Both the position numbers and the translations under genes were made by a program. From contig OZ234499.1 in the NCBI GenBank assembly GCA_965153455.1, forward strand, positions 7,326,515 through 7,390,514: DNA of 64,000 bases. Direction: 5' to 3'. The notes under the pieces were generated by a model, which searched no databases, was not told where the DNA came from, and worked only from the letters and a program-made list of their open reading frames with translations. Below are positions 25,983 through 38,460 of this stretch, one piece after another. Position 1 is the stretch's first letter. The number at the start of each line of letters is the position of its first letter. The stretch comes from Sphagnum compactum. Lineage: Eukaryota > Bryophyta > Sphagnopsida > Sphagnales.

Positions 25983-28765
25983 TATCAAGCTAGAAAGGGA
26001 TTTACAACCAATTTAGGGTCACAAGGCCAATTTTTGTTCACAAAAATTAATTTTGTTAAGTTATTTGATTATATATATCCTAGCTAAGGAGAATATCCTT
26101 TTGGGTCAAAACACATTCAAAGGAGCCATAAAAAGTGTCATATGTGAGATTCTATCATAAAAAAGTAGAGATTTATTAATTTAAATTTGCCATTTGAAAC
26201 CATGGTAATCATGGTGCATTATTCTTTTTTAACACATATGAATGTGAAGAAACTCAAATTAAAATCCATTTGATCTAAATTTAGGTTTTGGTTTAGTTAA
26301 AGATTTTTTAAAAGTGAAACATTTTGTTAATAAAAAATGACATTTTTACAAAGGACTCATAAAATAGAAGTACGTTGATGTTAAAAAATGTGAGATGATA
26401 ATAAACTATTACACAAACTACAAAAACATTCACAATTTCAAAAATATGGAATTTGAACATTCAAAGTATGTACATTTGAAAATTTGGAATTTCAAAACTT
26501 TAAAAGTGTTTACCCACATGTAAATGGGGTATAATGTACACGATGTATTGAAAAAAATTGTAATTTATATAACATTAAATTCAACTTTAAAAGATTAAAT
26601 TTTTTTGGTATGATTTCAAATTATCATCATTTTTCAAGATGAAACATAAAATCTACAAGGAATCTATACATTTTTACAAATCCATATTTATTAAAAAATG
26701 ATTAAGAATTTTTTTGATTTATTGCAGCAATTTAAATCATTTTTCATAACAAATTGTAAAAAAATAATTAAAAAATTCATTGAAATGACAAAGTTATTTT
26801 GGGGAAAAAGGACATGCAATCGTATTGTGAAGTAACGCTTGTGGCTCCTTTAAGTGTGTTTTGACCATTTTAGTCTCAATTTGTGAACTTACAATTCCTA
26901 AAATTTGTTGGGCTAAAAATCTAATTGTGGGAAACATAACTTCATGTTTCTCCCACCATCTAAAAATGCAAGTAATCTCTTTAATATCCACTTGATAATG
27001 CCCCAAAATTAAAAGCTCTCTTTTGACAATTTTTTTGCTGACTCACTTGTTCATGCTACCATTACAAAGATATCCATCCATTGTAAACTGCAATCTGCAT
27101 CCATTGTTTGGTCAGCAACTTCATTTTTAGATTTGATCATTAGATGCAAATGATGATAACATTTCAAAAACATAGGATATATAAACCTTTCATCATATTC
27201 TTCAACAATGGCTACTCTTTGTTCACAACCAATGAAAGAGGACATTAAGTGAAAGCTTTTAAATTTTGGATCCAACATGAAGGATAACATATTATGAGTT
27301 CTTCTTTTTCATATCTTTTCACGAATGAAAGGAAATAATCTAACACAATACAAACTTCTTTTGATGTTGCAAGCTAAGTAAATCAACTCAAAAGCCATAG
27401 TAGAATCCTTGTCCATTATGATTTGAAAAGAATGTGCATTTTCAAGTTTTGCTTTTAATTTCAAGTTAATGTATATGACAAAATTAAATGCATCGTTTCA
27501 TAATTAGTGACCCCTATATTGATTTAAAACACAAGCAATTACAATTGGGGAGAGAAAATTAACAATAATTTGGCAAATGTGCCAAAACAAAAGAGGTGGC
27601 ATTTTACCAGTTAGCCTCATTGAACTTTGTCTACTATAATAGAGCTTGATAGTGTCCTTGAATTGTAGAGCTTCCTATAAAAGAATTACCTTGCTAGCAA
27701 ATTTGCAAAATTAGAATAAAAGTTATAATTAAAAAAAATTTATAACATATGCAAAAGAAAATGAAATGAAATGCTTCTTAAAAATTTACAATTGAAATAA
27801 TGGATCACTTTGTTTTTATTAGAATATTCAATTTTCTTTTGGAATATTTGAATCAACACAAGGTTTGTTCCATTCTTGTTTACCTTTGCTTGACTTCTTA
27901 AGCCATGTTATACATTTATGCAAATTAGGTTGTGCTATTTTGATAGGTACATACTTGAATCCCTTATAGACATTTTCATTTGTTGTTGCATACTAATAAG
28001 CATTAAAAAATGCATGACCAAAATAAAAACTTTCCTACAATCCTAAAATATTACAATTTATAATATATTTAAGAATTTTAATCATAATGTTTAAAAGTTA
28101 GATCCTTCATCTTTTACATAAGTATAATTTTTTTTTTCTCAAATTATATTTTCATAACAATTCAATTAGATCCTTGGCCAAGGCTTGGCCAAAAGTGTCC
28201 ATGGTTCCTTTTGACATCCAAAGATCAAAACCTAATGTTGCAGAAAAACACTTTGCCAAACATGGTGAGACATAACTGCTTAATTTTTCCCACCAACTTG
28301 GGTAAAATCTCTTCTGAAAATTGATTTTTAGAAGGCTAAAAACTCAACATTAATGCAAATTAAAACATTTCAACCACTAACTTTCAACAAAATGCATATG
28401 TGAATGATTTTTTATAATCAATAAGGCCAAATTGTCCAGTACTATTTTTGTTGCATATCATTTTTTTGAAAAGATCTCTACATCAAAAAAATTTAGAAAT
28501 TGTAATTCTAGATATATTAGGTTTTTTTTTAGCACATTTTTTCCAATTTTTTTGATTTTAATGGACTGTTCACCTCTTTTTCAATTTTGTTTTGCAATGT
28601 TTAAATGATTTGAAAGCACATCTATTTTCAAAGCAATTATTCCATTTGTTGTGTTGTATAAATAGACCTTTCCTTGCTTGAGTTTTAAAATTAGATTCCA
28701 ACACTAGATTGTTGTAACAAAGAATACATCTCATAATTTGAGAAACTTTTACATCAACTTTTTGG
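25983..28765 (-). mobile_element. hAT-superfamily transposase, dead and interrupted
   Basis: Pieces of one transposase follow in order on the minus strand: a BED-finger-like start (RCILCYNN then FKTQARKG, about 28560-28737), a middle segment (HNMLSFMLDPKFKSFHLMSS, near 27270), then the C-terminal dimerisation region (IFRWWEKHEVMFPTIRFLAQ, then ILGIVSSQIETK, 26875-26980). The expected continuation RIFSLA resumes at 26094 and runs on to about 25985 with the usual hAT-type tail (LNKINF...CKSLSSLIE). Stops and frameshifts are frequent, so it encodes no active enzyme. The break between IETK and RIFSLA is an inserted element at 26105-26865. Family assignment is strong from the C-terminus; the exact clade and its ends are not determined. 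Confidence 0.82.
26105..26865. mobile_element. 761-bp nonautonomous TIR element nested in the hAT gene
   Basis: The ends are inverted copies: GTCAAAACACATTCAAAGGA at 26105 and the reverse complement of GTCAAAACACACTTAAAGGA at 26865, with only two differences in the first 23 bp. Flanks are CCTTTTGG (26097-26104) and CATTTTAG (26866-26873); read on the minus strand these are CCAAAAGG and CTAAAATG, an 8-bp target duplication with two differences. Removing the element and one flank restores the hAT reading IETK-RIFSLA. An 8-bp duplication suggests mobilisation by a hAT-type transposase. It has no coding capacity of its own. A homologous copy is at 42224-43008. Confidence 0.85.
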
Positions 28766-29514
28766 TTATCATTAATACAATAAAATGTTCAACATATTGC
28801 ATTTCTATTGTGATTTTTCCATTTATTTCTTTGGACATACAATATTTTGAAATTATTTTTCATTTCATTTTCTTTCTTTGAAATTTACATTTAACTCTGT
28901 TTGTAAACTATCATGGTTTTCATCTGAAATGGTTCACTTGCTTTTTCTTCCATCAGATCATCCAATATTTCACATTCATGTTCATTACTTATTCTATTTT
29001 CATTTTGAGATGATTATTCCATGTTTAATTTCACAACACAATTTTGCTTGAAGAGTGAATGGAAAAAAACCAAACAATTTATGTCCTAAAAATCAATCCA
29101 AATTGAATCACAAATTATACCTAATCCATAGTGCAAAATATACAAGATGAATGAAAAAAATATTAAAAAATCTTGCATCCAAAAAACAAACAAACAAACA
29201 TTCAATTGCTAAAAGCAAAAAATAGTAAAAAACTAACAAAAAGAAGGAATGAAAAAATAAAATAGAAAACAAATCAAAATCAACATTAAAAAAAACACAC
29301 CAGTTACTTCAAGAATGTGGTCGAAGGTCAAAGGTTTAGAGCCAATATGCACCATTCCCAATGTCCTGTGCTTGCACAAAGCAGGAAGGGGGGGGGGGGG
29401 ATACTTTGCTTGCTCACTAAACAAACAATAGAAGCAACAACAGCACTAGCCAAACACAAGCATAGAGAAAACACGAACATCAGCAAAATGTGAAAGTACC
29501 TTAAAAGAAATCAC
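28766..29514. other. AT-rich flank, nothing recognised
   Basis: This is probably the 5' flank of the dead hAT element. It includes a run of 13 G at 29388-29400. No coding sequence is visible. Confidence 0.4.
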
Positions 29515-29790
29515 GATGGTGCTAGTTGACCACTACCACAAAGGAAGCACAAGTAGTACTAGCAATGGCATTAGGTGACCATGACCACAAAAAAAACACA
29601 AGCAACAATAGAAGCAACAGTGGCGCCAGGTGACCATGACAATGAAGGAAACAAGAGTAACAATGATGGCACTAGGTGAGCACGAACACGAAAGAAGCAA
29701 GTGCAATAATAGTAGTGATGACACCAAATGACCATGACCATAAAAGAAGCATGAGCAACAACAATAGCAATGACAGCAAACAACCACCAT
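29515..29790 (+). repeat. Minisatellite, period about 45-60 bp
   Basis: About five imperfect units share GGTGACCATGACCA, then AAGCA/AACAAG and AGCAACAAT. Low-complexity frames on the minus strand come from the repeat and are not taken as genes. Confidence 0.65.
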
Positions 29791-32700
29791 GCAAAACAAA
29801 TCTCAAACAAAAGAAACCTGAAAGCAACTAAGCTACTAACCTCTCATTAAACCTTTCTCAAAACAAAATGAACAATGAATGAAGAAAAAGCTCTAATGCT
29901 CTTTATACTTCTGTTCTTGGAGGCGCCGCAAATCTAACAACTAACCTAATCACTAAGCTAAATCTAATGACCTAACCTAACCACTAACCTAAACTAACAG
30001 CTATATATTATAAAATTGAGAACTGGATCTGGGTTTTATTAGAAAATCCAGCCAGTTTTCATATTTTTTAAAAATACTAGAGTCAAGTTCTCATCACCGG
30101 TTCTCACATGGGTGAGAACCGATGGCTCAGTTTTCTACTCAGATTTCAGTAAACCTGATACCCATCAGTTTTCAGTCTGAGAACCGGACTGAGAACCGGC
30201 TTGAACCAGGTCCCCATTCGAGAACTGCCCAACACTCTTTGAAACCTTTAAAAATCTATCTCTCTATGGATGCTTGAGGTGTAATGTCCCCCCATGGACT
30301 ACACTTATAAGACTTTTCATAATAAGCATTACCACACATAATGAGTTGGTGAAATTATCTGTCCACATTTAATGGTCAGGATCTTGAACATTGCATAAAG
30401 AAAAAGGGTAGACCCTTACAAAACCTAAAAGCCCACCCTGAAATGTAAGGTGCCCTCACTTTCTATGCTGTAACGTTACGGGTGTTGCTAGAATACACTA
30501 AGAAAATTCTAAGAGTTCACCATTTAAATGGCTTATCATGGAGTGTATGTAACTCAACTAGGCTAGAGGCAATTCAGATTCAAGTCTCTATAAGTTTGTC
30601 TGTATACGATACAAGAACCATATCCTTGAAAATCCAATTGGCACCAGAATTCATTACCTTGTGGGAAAATCCGATTAGCATCAGAATTCATTATCTGGTT
30701 TGGGAATCTGACAAGCATCAGAATTCATTTATCTCAAGGTTGCATAGCAGCTGAATGACATAGGAGGTAATCCTGATCCACCGTGGATTCCTCTCTGCAT
30801 CTGCTTGAAAGTAAATTTACAAGTTCAGGATAGAAACACGAGCCAATTCTTGTTATCATGCAGATTGGATGACTACCGCATCTTGGAACCATTTCTATTC
30901 ATATACTAAGGATCCATGAGTTTCGTTGGAGCTCATGGATCAGGGAAGCTTGCTAGCTTTTCTCTTTCCAAAGAAACTGAGAAGAGTAGGTATATAATCC
31001 CTTCATAATATGCACACTGGAGGGGGCAAGGGATGGGTCAACAAATAGCATCACAACATCAATGATACTGAGCATGTAACTTAGTGTAGTCATTAAACAG
31101 CCAGAGTTGTGGTGGGTATGGCCAAACTGGAGCAGCAGAAACGCCATTCAAAACACAGGAATGAAAACACTCATGTGTGCACATGGGAGAAAAATCTGCA
31201 AAACTCCACATATTCTGATGCTGAACATGGCAAGTTAAAGACTGCAGGTCTCCTTTCTGGGCCTGAAATCTGTGTCAATTTAGTCTTTAAGCCTAGGCGC
31301 AAGCTGCTGGCTTTTGAAGTGCTAAACTCAGCATTTTTTGATGAGAAAAACGTAAAGCTGGCAGTGATGATTACCTTGACTTCATTGGCTTCTGGCTAAA
31401 ACAAGAAAAATTTCAAAATATACTCACTGGTTCGTGTTGAAATGCAGTGCAGTAATCCCTGTACACACACTATCAGCAGCCTCAACACACCACTATCAGA
31501 TATGGATTTCAACACAAAATAACTTCAATTATTGGTAGTGGATCCTTCATGAGATGCCAAAAGGAATCAGAGCTTCAACCTAAAGAGGAGTTGCTGAGGT
31601 CTCTAGCCATCTCTTCTCATGCAGTGCCTATACAGGTTGTTTGTTGTTTCCTCCTCATACAATTGGTTCAATGGTCAGGATCCAAATTCTTAGCACATCT
31701 GGCTTCCGTGAACTCTTGCTGCTGCACTTGGGGATAAACTTCTTGTCATCACCCTGCTCCAGGTGAGGTCTCATGCACATGGAGTCCACCTCTTCATTGT
31801 AGCTGCAAGCAAAATCTATTACTTCTTCTGCTGGAATGGAATTGGAATTTGTCACTATAGAGCTTTCAGGTTGTCTGAAGTCTCAACCCTAGACCTCTTG
31901 ACTGTTTTGATTCACCGGGAATAAGTAAACAAAACATGTGATTCAGTCATCAAGCAAAAATCTCTGTGCAAAAGGATGTGTAGTCACCATCAGACTGCAG
32001 ACATTATTATCTAAGGGACTTCTGTATTCTCACAAGGGAAATCTTGCGAGATTAAAGAAAGCCATCGGCACAGACACCAGTGAGTCTTCGGCTTCTCAAT
32101 TGCATGTTGGAGCCATTTTTTCAGTTTGATAGAAATTTCCCTCACTTGCTTGTGGGCACAAAAATATCAGTGTCTTGCTCTTGCAATTGCAGGCACATTT
32201 TGGGTCTTAAGGAGAGAGCCTTGTTATAGGTGTTTCAGAGAATGACTGTCACATTCTCTCCAGCTATATTGTTGGGACCATGGAGAGAGGTCCCAACAAA
32301 AGTACAGTAACATTCTTCAGCAACGAATTACAAGAGTACTATCTTTATTCCATCCCGTGTACCACCTCTCTCCCAAGGTTTTGCTTTAATTTCAGCTTTC
32401 TGATTCTGCAGTGAGTGATGCCATGAAGGTGGGGGATCAATTGCCATTAAGGAGAATCATGTCACTCTGTATGAGCTGCACAATATGTCTTGAGGAGAGC
32501 TTAACAAAGCCAGTCAGTCTCTCAACAACAAGAAAGTCAGGAAACCGTAAGTGATGATCTTTTCTGACCTCTTTCTTTCTCACCCGTCTTCCATCATTCA
32601 TTGTCCAGATCAAACCTAGCTGTTCAAGGATGGATATGTCCTTGATGAGGATCCAGCTCTCTCTATGTCCCTAAACCCTAACCCTTAAACCCTCAACAAT

Positions 32701-34300
32701 GGACCAAAAAGGAAGCAGCAAACCTTGAGAATGACTTTTCCTGACTCGGAGACCGACTTGGAGGCGGAATCACTGGCTGACATTGAGAAAACCCTCCCAG
32801 AACCCCCTCCTTGAAAGGAAGAAGATCACAGTCACAAACAACAAGGTTACAACAGAGAGACCTGCTCATGATGATATGCCAGAACAACATTGTGTGCATC
32901 TTGAAGATGACAAATTAGAAGGCTATTGGGAAAGCAAATTTGCTAGAAACCTTGTTCTTATTTTATTTTCTTCTTTGCCTGCCTTTCTAAACAGCATGAT
33001 GGGTGAAACATAATCCAGACTGGAAAAGCAACACCTCCTTCTTCGGATTTGTCCTAAAAAACAGTACCTTCTTCTTCTTCTTCTTCTGCTTTGGCTTCTT
33101 TGCTTTTTTGTTGTCGTTGTTGTTCGACTTCTTTGATTTGTCTAAAAAAATAATGCCTTCTTATTGTTAACGTTGTTCCTCTTCTTCTTCTTCTTCTTCA
33201 TCTTCATATTTTTGTTTTTTTCTTCTGCTTCGTCATCTTCTTCGATTTATCTTTGACAACAGTGCCTTCTTTTTCATTTTCTCCTTCTTCTATTTTGTCT
33301 TTTTGTTGTTGTCGTCGTCGTTTTCTTCCTCTTGTTCTTCTTCGTCATATTCTTTCATTTGTCTTTTGGTTGTCTTCATCTTGGCCTCGTGTTCAACAAC
33401 AAGCGTGATGAAACGGTAGCGTAATCCAGCGTAAAAAAAAAAACAATGCCTAATTGTCTTGGTCGTCAATCTTCTCCTTTGATTATATTATTTATGTTTG
33501 ATTGTCACTTACTTCTATGTGCGCCGTCGGAACAACAACAATCAGCAACACAAACGCAAGCCGTAGGCAGGCATTGCGGAAGACGCTAATCACAATTGCA
33601 GGATTCATCAGGAAGGTGTAATGATTTATTTTGTAGCCATTGTCATTATGATCAAAGAGCTCTGTAACTGTGGTAGGTAACAATTAATCAGGCCGCGTTT
33701 TTGTTTTCGTTACAAAATGAACGGTGATTAGGAGTTAGTATGTGACTTTGTAAAATGGATTCTTATATCCAAGTTTAGTTCTTACTGGTTTTATCCAATA
33801 TCACCCATATAACAAAAATTGGGATGGCAAATGGATGAGAGATTACTAGTAGCAACCCACTTGGACTAATCAAACTATCTAGCCAATCAACAGTAGGTGT
33901 TAGGCCTTGTTCTGCCGTTCACCAGCCTCTGCAAACTGTGAAAAATCCTGGGCCAAAACTATTATTGTACTGAGCCCAACCGGCATATTTTCACTTGTCT
34001 CATTTAATTTTAATTTGCAGGGTCACATGTTTTTTTAATTTTATGATCTGCCTCTTCTTCTTACCCGCTACCAAGGGCGATGGCAAAGTTTTCGTTGCGC
34101 ATTCATTACACACCAAACACACATTCAATACGGCTGGAAGTAATAATAATTGCCGTCATGCACCACGACATCGGCATTTGATGCAGCAGTTGCAGTTCAT
34201 GAGTGATCTGATTCTGCTGTAACTGCATTTAATGCGTTGTTGTTACAGTTTGTTGCAAGAGCATCGTTGTTGTTGTTCGTTGGACTACTTTTCACTCCCC
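29791..34300. other. Gene-poor stretch with weak coding hints
   Basis: From about 30250 the base composition becomes less AT-rich, but no family is recognised. Two short stretches look mildly like exons: 31655-31855 (-), which reads PAEEVIDFACSYNEEVDSMC, and 32395-32550 (+), which reads MSCTICLEESLTKPVSLS and ends at a GTAAGT-type donor. I could not connect either into a gene. A perfect 10-bp-stem palindrome is at 30098-30121. A CTT/TTC-rich low-complexity tract occupies 33060-33370. Confidence 0.35.
33060..33370. repeat. CTT/TTC-rich low-complexity tract
   Basis: Runs of CTT and TTC with interspersed GTTGTTGTC. Simple-sequence expansion; no gene. Confidence 0.75.
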
Positions 34301-34708
34301 CCTCTGTCTCTCTCTGTCTTTCTCCGCTGATCAAAACCATCTGGACAACAGGTGCAATACTTTCATCATGCACGACGAGTACGCGGCGGAGTTGAAGTGG
34401 GACGTTCCTTCTGATGCTTAAAACCCGAATGGTTTTCTACCCGTTCTTCGTCGATCACTTGTGATTTTGTAATCATCGGGATTCTTCCCGTGGATGAGTC
34501 TGTATCCGTCTGGTTGTAGGCTTGGTTCGAAGGAAGTTCAAGTGGCAGGATTTGAAGCTGTATTCGCATTGTCGTGTTGCAGTTTCGGGAGGTGTGAGAG
34601 GTGGAGGATAGGCGATTGCAGCAGCTCGTTGTGCGAAGCGACGGCTTTGTGAGCTTGTTTTCTGCAGACGAGGGGATAATCCGTGCATAGTTTTCTCCAT
34701 TGCAGTGT

Positions 34709-34713
<5 letters not shown>

Positions 34714-34740
<27 letters not shown>
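34714..34740 (+). repeat. CT microsatellite upstream of the acyltransferase-like gene
   Basis: A near-pure CT run lies about 240 bp upstream of the chosen ATG. Such CT tracts are common in plant 5' leaders and core promoters, so it may lie in the 5' untranslated region. Confidence 0.8.
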
Positions 34741-34976
34741 GCCTTTTCCATGACGTTCTATCGAGTGTTCATGAGGTTGGTCAACTTTGCGCATGACTCT
34801 GTCGAGGGTTTTCTTTTTGATTCGGGCATCTCTCTATGTTTTTTTGTTGGATGTTTGCAGGATTGAATGCTTTACGGCGGTGATCGGAGCATTAATCTCA
34901 TCAGCAGTTCGGGAGATTCCCGAGAAGTTAGTCGCTTTTAGACTCCGCGAAGAATATCGTCTCCGATTTCAGTATC

Positions 34977-37165
34977 ATGGCTTCAGTGCAGCTGAATGGA
35001 GAGGGGGGCGCGGGAAGCAGCAGGTTGATGGGAACATCGGAGGAGAATTGGACCAAGTCGACTGCGCTCGGGACAGGGCAGGCGGTTTTTGCGATCGCAT
35101 TGAGACGGTCGCTGGAAGTCCGGTGGGTGACCGAGGCTGCGCGTGAGGTGACCGAGCAGCATAGCCTTCTGAGAGCGCAGGCGGTGCAGAACGCTAAGCG
35201 GAAGCTGGCGTTTCAGGTGTTTTCGGAGGCTGCTTCTCCTTCGGTGGAGGTTTTGCCGTGGCCGAGCAGGGAGTTGGCTTCTTCTTCGTGTCTGTCTGGG
35301 GTCTTGGTGCTTCCGGACGATGAGGGAGATAATGCTTTCAGCTTGGCGCTTGACCAAGTGATCAGACAGGAGATGAATGCTCCGTTTCTGAATTCTGAAG
35401 GAGAACCGAGCCTTCCTCTTGATCTGTTCCAGGTTAGGTTGCAATCTTTTTTCTCTTCTAAGTAGATGCTTTGCATTGGCGCTTGAGTTCTTGTGTTGTA
35501 ATGATTTGAAGTGCGTGTAGATTCATGTGTACTCGGAGCCATCTCAGTCGCAGACCATCATCATCATGCGATTTCACAGTGGCGGGCTGGACAGGCCGTC
35601 TGCTGTAACAGTCGTCCAGGAGTTCTTTACAGCTTTGAATGCCATTGTAGATGGTGCGGCCCCTCAGCTCAGTGGTAATCCAGGCACAAGTGTGTTACTG
35701 GCTCCAATTGAGGAATTGATTCCTAAAGGCAAAGCGTCCAAGAATTTTCTCCAAAAGGGGTTGGACACTGTCGGCTATGCCCTGAATGCCAAGAAATATG
35801 CGCTTCTTCCCTTCCAGCCTAACTACACTGATCAGCGCAGGGAGCCTTTTCACTCCGATTTCTTGACATACACTCTTGGAAGGGCAGGTAAAAGGTCTTG
35901 CATGAATGTATCCAGCTTGCAATTCATCAGCTTATTTCCACTCTTAACTTCTGCACTGTCTTGAATACTTCAGCTGACTGGAAGGATTCATTCAAGCTTG
36001 AAACCTGACAAACACTTGTGGATTGGAAATGGAGACAGGTACTTTGGATCTATTGGGTGCATGCAAGCAGGAGAATACAACACTCGCAGGTGCATTGGCA
36101 GCTGCATTCTTGAAGGCAGCCAGCAACATGAAAGAGATAAAAGACCAGAAGAAAGATGAATTCAACTTCACCAGGTGGAGCTGCTCTTCCCTCTCCACCT
36201 ACACATGCCGCAATGTCGGTCTCATTTCCTCCTTGAAACACATCAGTCTTCACTATTTTGTGCACAGATTGAAGTAGAGCTCTAGTTGTGCTTTGTTCGC
36301 AGCTTGGTGGATTGTAGGTGTCACTTTGAGCCCACTCTACCAGAATGTGTAATGGGCAACTATGTCTCTGGCATACCACAAACGCAACAAGTGAAGGAAA
36401 ACATGTCATTCTGGGATGTTGCACGAGCTGTTTCTTCCACCACTGAGAAGGAGTTGTCCAAATATCGACATTTCTCTGAACTCCCTGTTATTAATCTGCT
36501 CTTCTCACAGGTTTCCTGCCTTCACCCTAGCAAGAGCATATTGCATCCAAAAGCCTTCTGGAGTGATCAAATTAGCAAGGAATGTGGACAATCTTCTTCT
36601 GTAAATCTGTTAGTCATGTATATATTGTGTGCCTTGATTAGTTTCAAATCTTATTGCAGATGTGCAGAGTTAACAGCAGCAAAAGCTTCACTCTTGTTTG
36701 ATTGATTGCCTTTCTTGAAATTCCAAAGCTATGCCCTTGCTTGATTAATTGGCTTTTCTCACACTTGCTATTTCTTTGCTTTTGCTCGACTGCCTTCTGC
36801 ACAGTTGCTAACCTGGAGAGCTGGAATGTGTGTTTTCTTTTGTGATTGTGTGTATGCAGGTATTGAAGCATCCGGGTGTGACACCAGGCTCATCAATGAG
36901 GACAGCTCTGTTTTCTCTGTTTGTAGACAAACCTCTGGAAGGGAAATGGAAGGATGTGGAGAAGCTAAATGTGGCTGCTGCATGTGGTCCAATGCCATCT
37001 ATGCATGGTGTAGGACCTTGTTTTTCTGTTACTGAAATGCTGATGGAGGGACCTGATCTGTGTGTGTCCCTTGTCTATGCACAGCCAGTGTTTAACCGCA
37101 ATCAAATGCACACATATGCAACTGCTGTAGTGGAGCTTCTGAACTCAGCTGCAAAGAACCATTAG
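34977..37165 (+). CDS. Condensation-domain / CoA-dependent acyltransferase-like protein
   Basis: Five exons: 34977-35432, 35521-35887, 36039-36174, 36318-36510, 36860-37165, all GT-AG and in phase. They total 1458 nt, 485 residues, ending in AAKNH. The ATG at 34977 (ATCATGGCT) has a good context and opens the first frame. The N-half contains IIIMRFHSGGLDRPSAVTVV (about residues 163-182), where the family's catalytic-type histidine would lie. Later come TTLAGALAAAFLKAAS, MGNYVSG, FWDVARAVS, HPGVTPGSSMRTALFSLF and SMHGVGPCFSV, which match a plant group of condensation-domain-like proteins of the CoA-dependent acyltransferase superfamily. Acyl donor and acceptor are unknown. The motif reads H-x4-D rather than H-x3-D, so classical BAHD chemistry is uncertain. 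The third exon's acceptor was chosen because the nearer AG at 35973 leads to a stop. A CT-rich leader precedes the gene. Confidence 0.75.
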
Positions 37166-38084
37166 TTTTGTGAACTTCACTTACCTAGAAACATCCTTAT
37201 GAGATTTTGTAGCCAATTGCTGATACAGCTGTTGCACTGAAGCTTTTGAACCCAGCTGCAACGCAAGGCTTGACATTTTTTTACTAAACAATTGCGCGTG
37301 GACATGAAGTTCTCATATCAAAAGTGTGGTTTTGTAGTGTCCCATCATCATAATTAGCAGCAGCAGAGGTTTTTGATTCAAGCGATCAGAGGAAAGCTTC
37401 TGATATGCAAAATTGAGGGCAAAACTACCTTCCTGTTTTTGGTCTCCCAAAGTCTTTAATTGAGTTTTTGGGCAGTATAATTTCTCTCCTGCAGTCTACT
37501 CAAGATGTTGCATCTTTGCTTCAGATTTCAGATGAAATGAGGGAAGATAAGTGTTTTCCTGATCTCAATCTGAAAGCAACCTTTGGCCCTGGTGCTACTT
37601 TTTTTGGGTGTTTGATGCAGGAACCTCTGGTCTTGAGACTGGTTCTTTGGTTAAGACAAGGTTCAGTTCCATCCATTTTGTTGAACTAATTGAATAAAAA
37701 GTGTGTAATTATTAAACTAATTGGATACACTTGATGATTTAAGCATGTTAAACATAATTTATGAAATGGATTTTTGTTTACTTATGTTTTTGTGCAACCT
37801 CAGTTACACAATTATTCAAGAGCATTTATGCACACACATATGCCGTCCATCAATTTACATCCTCCTTACATTTGCATGTACACATCTTGTTTTTGTTTCC
37901 CTATTATGGCAACTTGTTTTTGTTTCCCTATTATGACATTTTAATAGCCTAATAGTAAATCAAAACCATTGCGCCTTATTCAAAAAATGCATGTAAACGA
38001 CACATCACATCAAATTAACTCAAATGATTAGGCCTTAAATTATGACTTAATGATAGATAGGCCAAGTAGCAAGATGAAATCAAT

Positions 38085-38460
38085 GACATAATGCTTAGTG
38101 ATTAGCTAGAGCAGATTGTCAGTTTAGTGAGGGTAATATATGGACCACATTGCTATGTGAATGACCATGCTTGAATGAAAAAGAATAAAATGACATGTGC
38201 CATAATGACTATTCTTGCTTGTGGATCAAATGTGGACACGTGCATGTATGGGGCAGTGACTTGAATCTTAGGGAATCAACTTTATGATTTAGTGACATGT
38301 AAGTTTTAACATGATATGAGTGGCATTATAGTGTTTGATGACTAGGGTAGATTATCATACCTTTACCAAAGGTAATGTATGGACCACCTAGCTATGTGAA
38401 TGACCAAAACTATTCATTGGAAAAATAAAGTGACATGTGCCAAAATGACATAACTCTTAG
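38085..38460 (+). repeat. Dispersed repeat, two diverged units
   Basis: Both units contain the ordered words GTAGATTATC or CAGATTGTC, GGTAATRTATGGACCAC, CTATGTGAATGACCA and GACATGTGCCA. A third copy is at 57752-57890. No coding sense. Confidence 0.7.

Noticed and set aside
29515-29790. CRISPR-like array
   Set aside because: Units vary in length and sequence and have no constant repeat with unique spacers; the genome is eukaryotic.
29515-29810. Cys/His-rich minus-strand ORFs (79 and 88 codons) looking like a small secreted peptide
   Set aside because: They are translations of a minisatellite and lack a stable frame across the units.
33060-33370. CTT-rich region as a coding Leu/Ser/Phe stretch
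   Set aside because: Simple-sequence DNA with stops in the frames examined; no gene structure around it.
35213-35542. Minus-strand ORFs opposite the acyltransferase-like first exon
   Set aside because: They overlap a better supported plus-strand exon with in-phase splicing.
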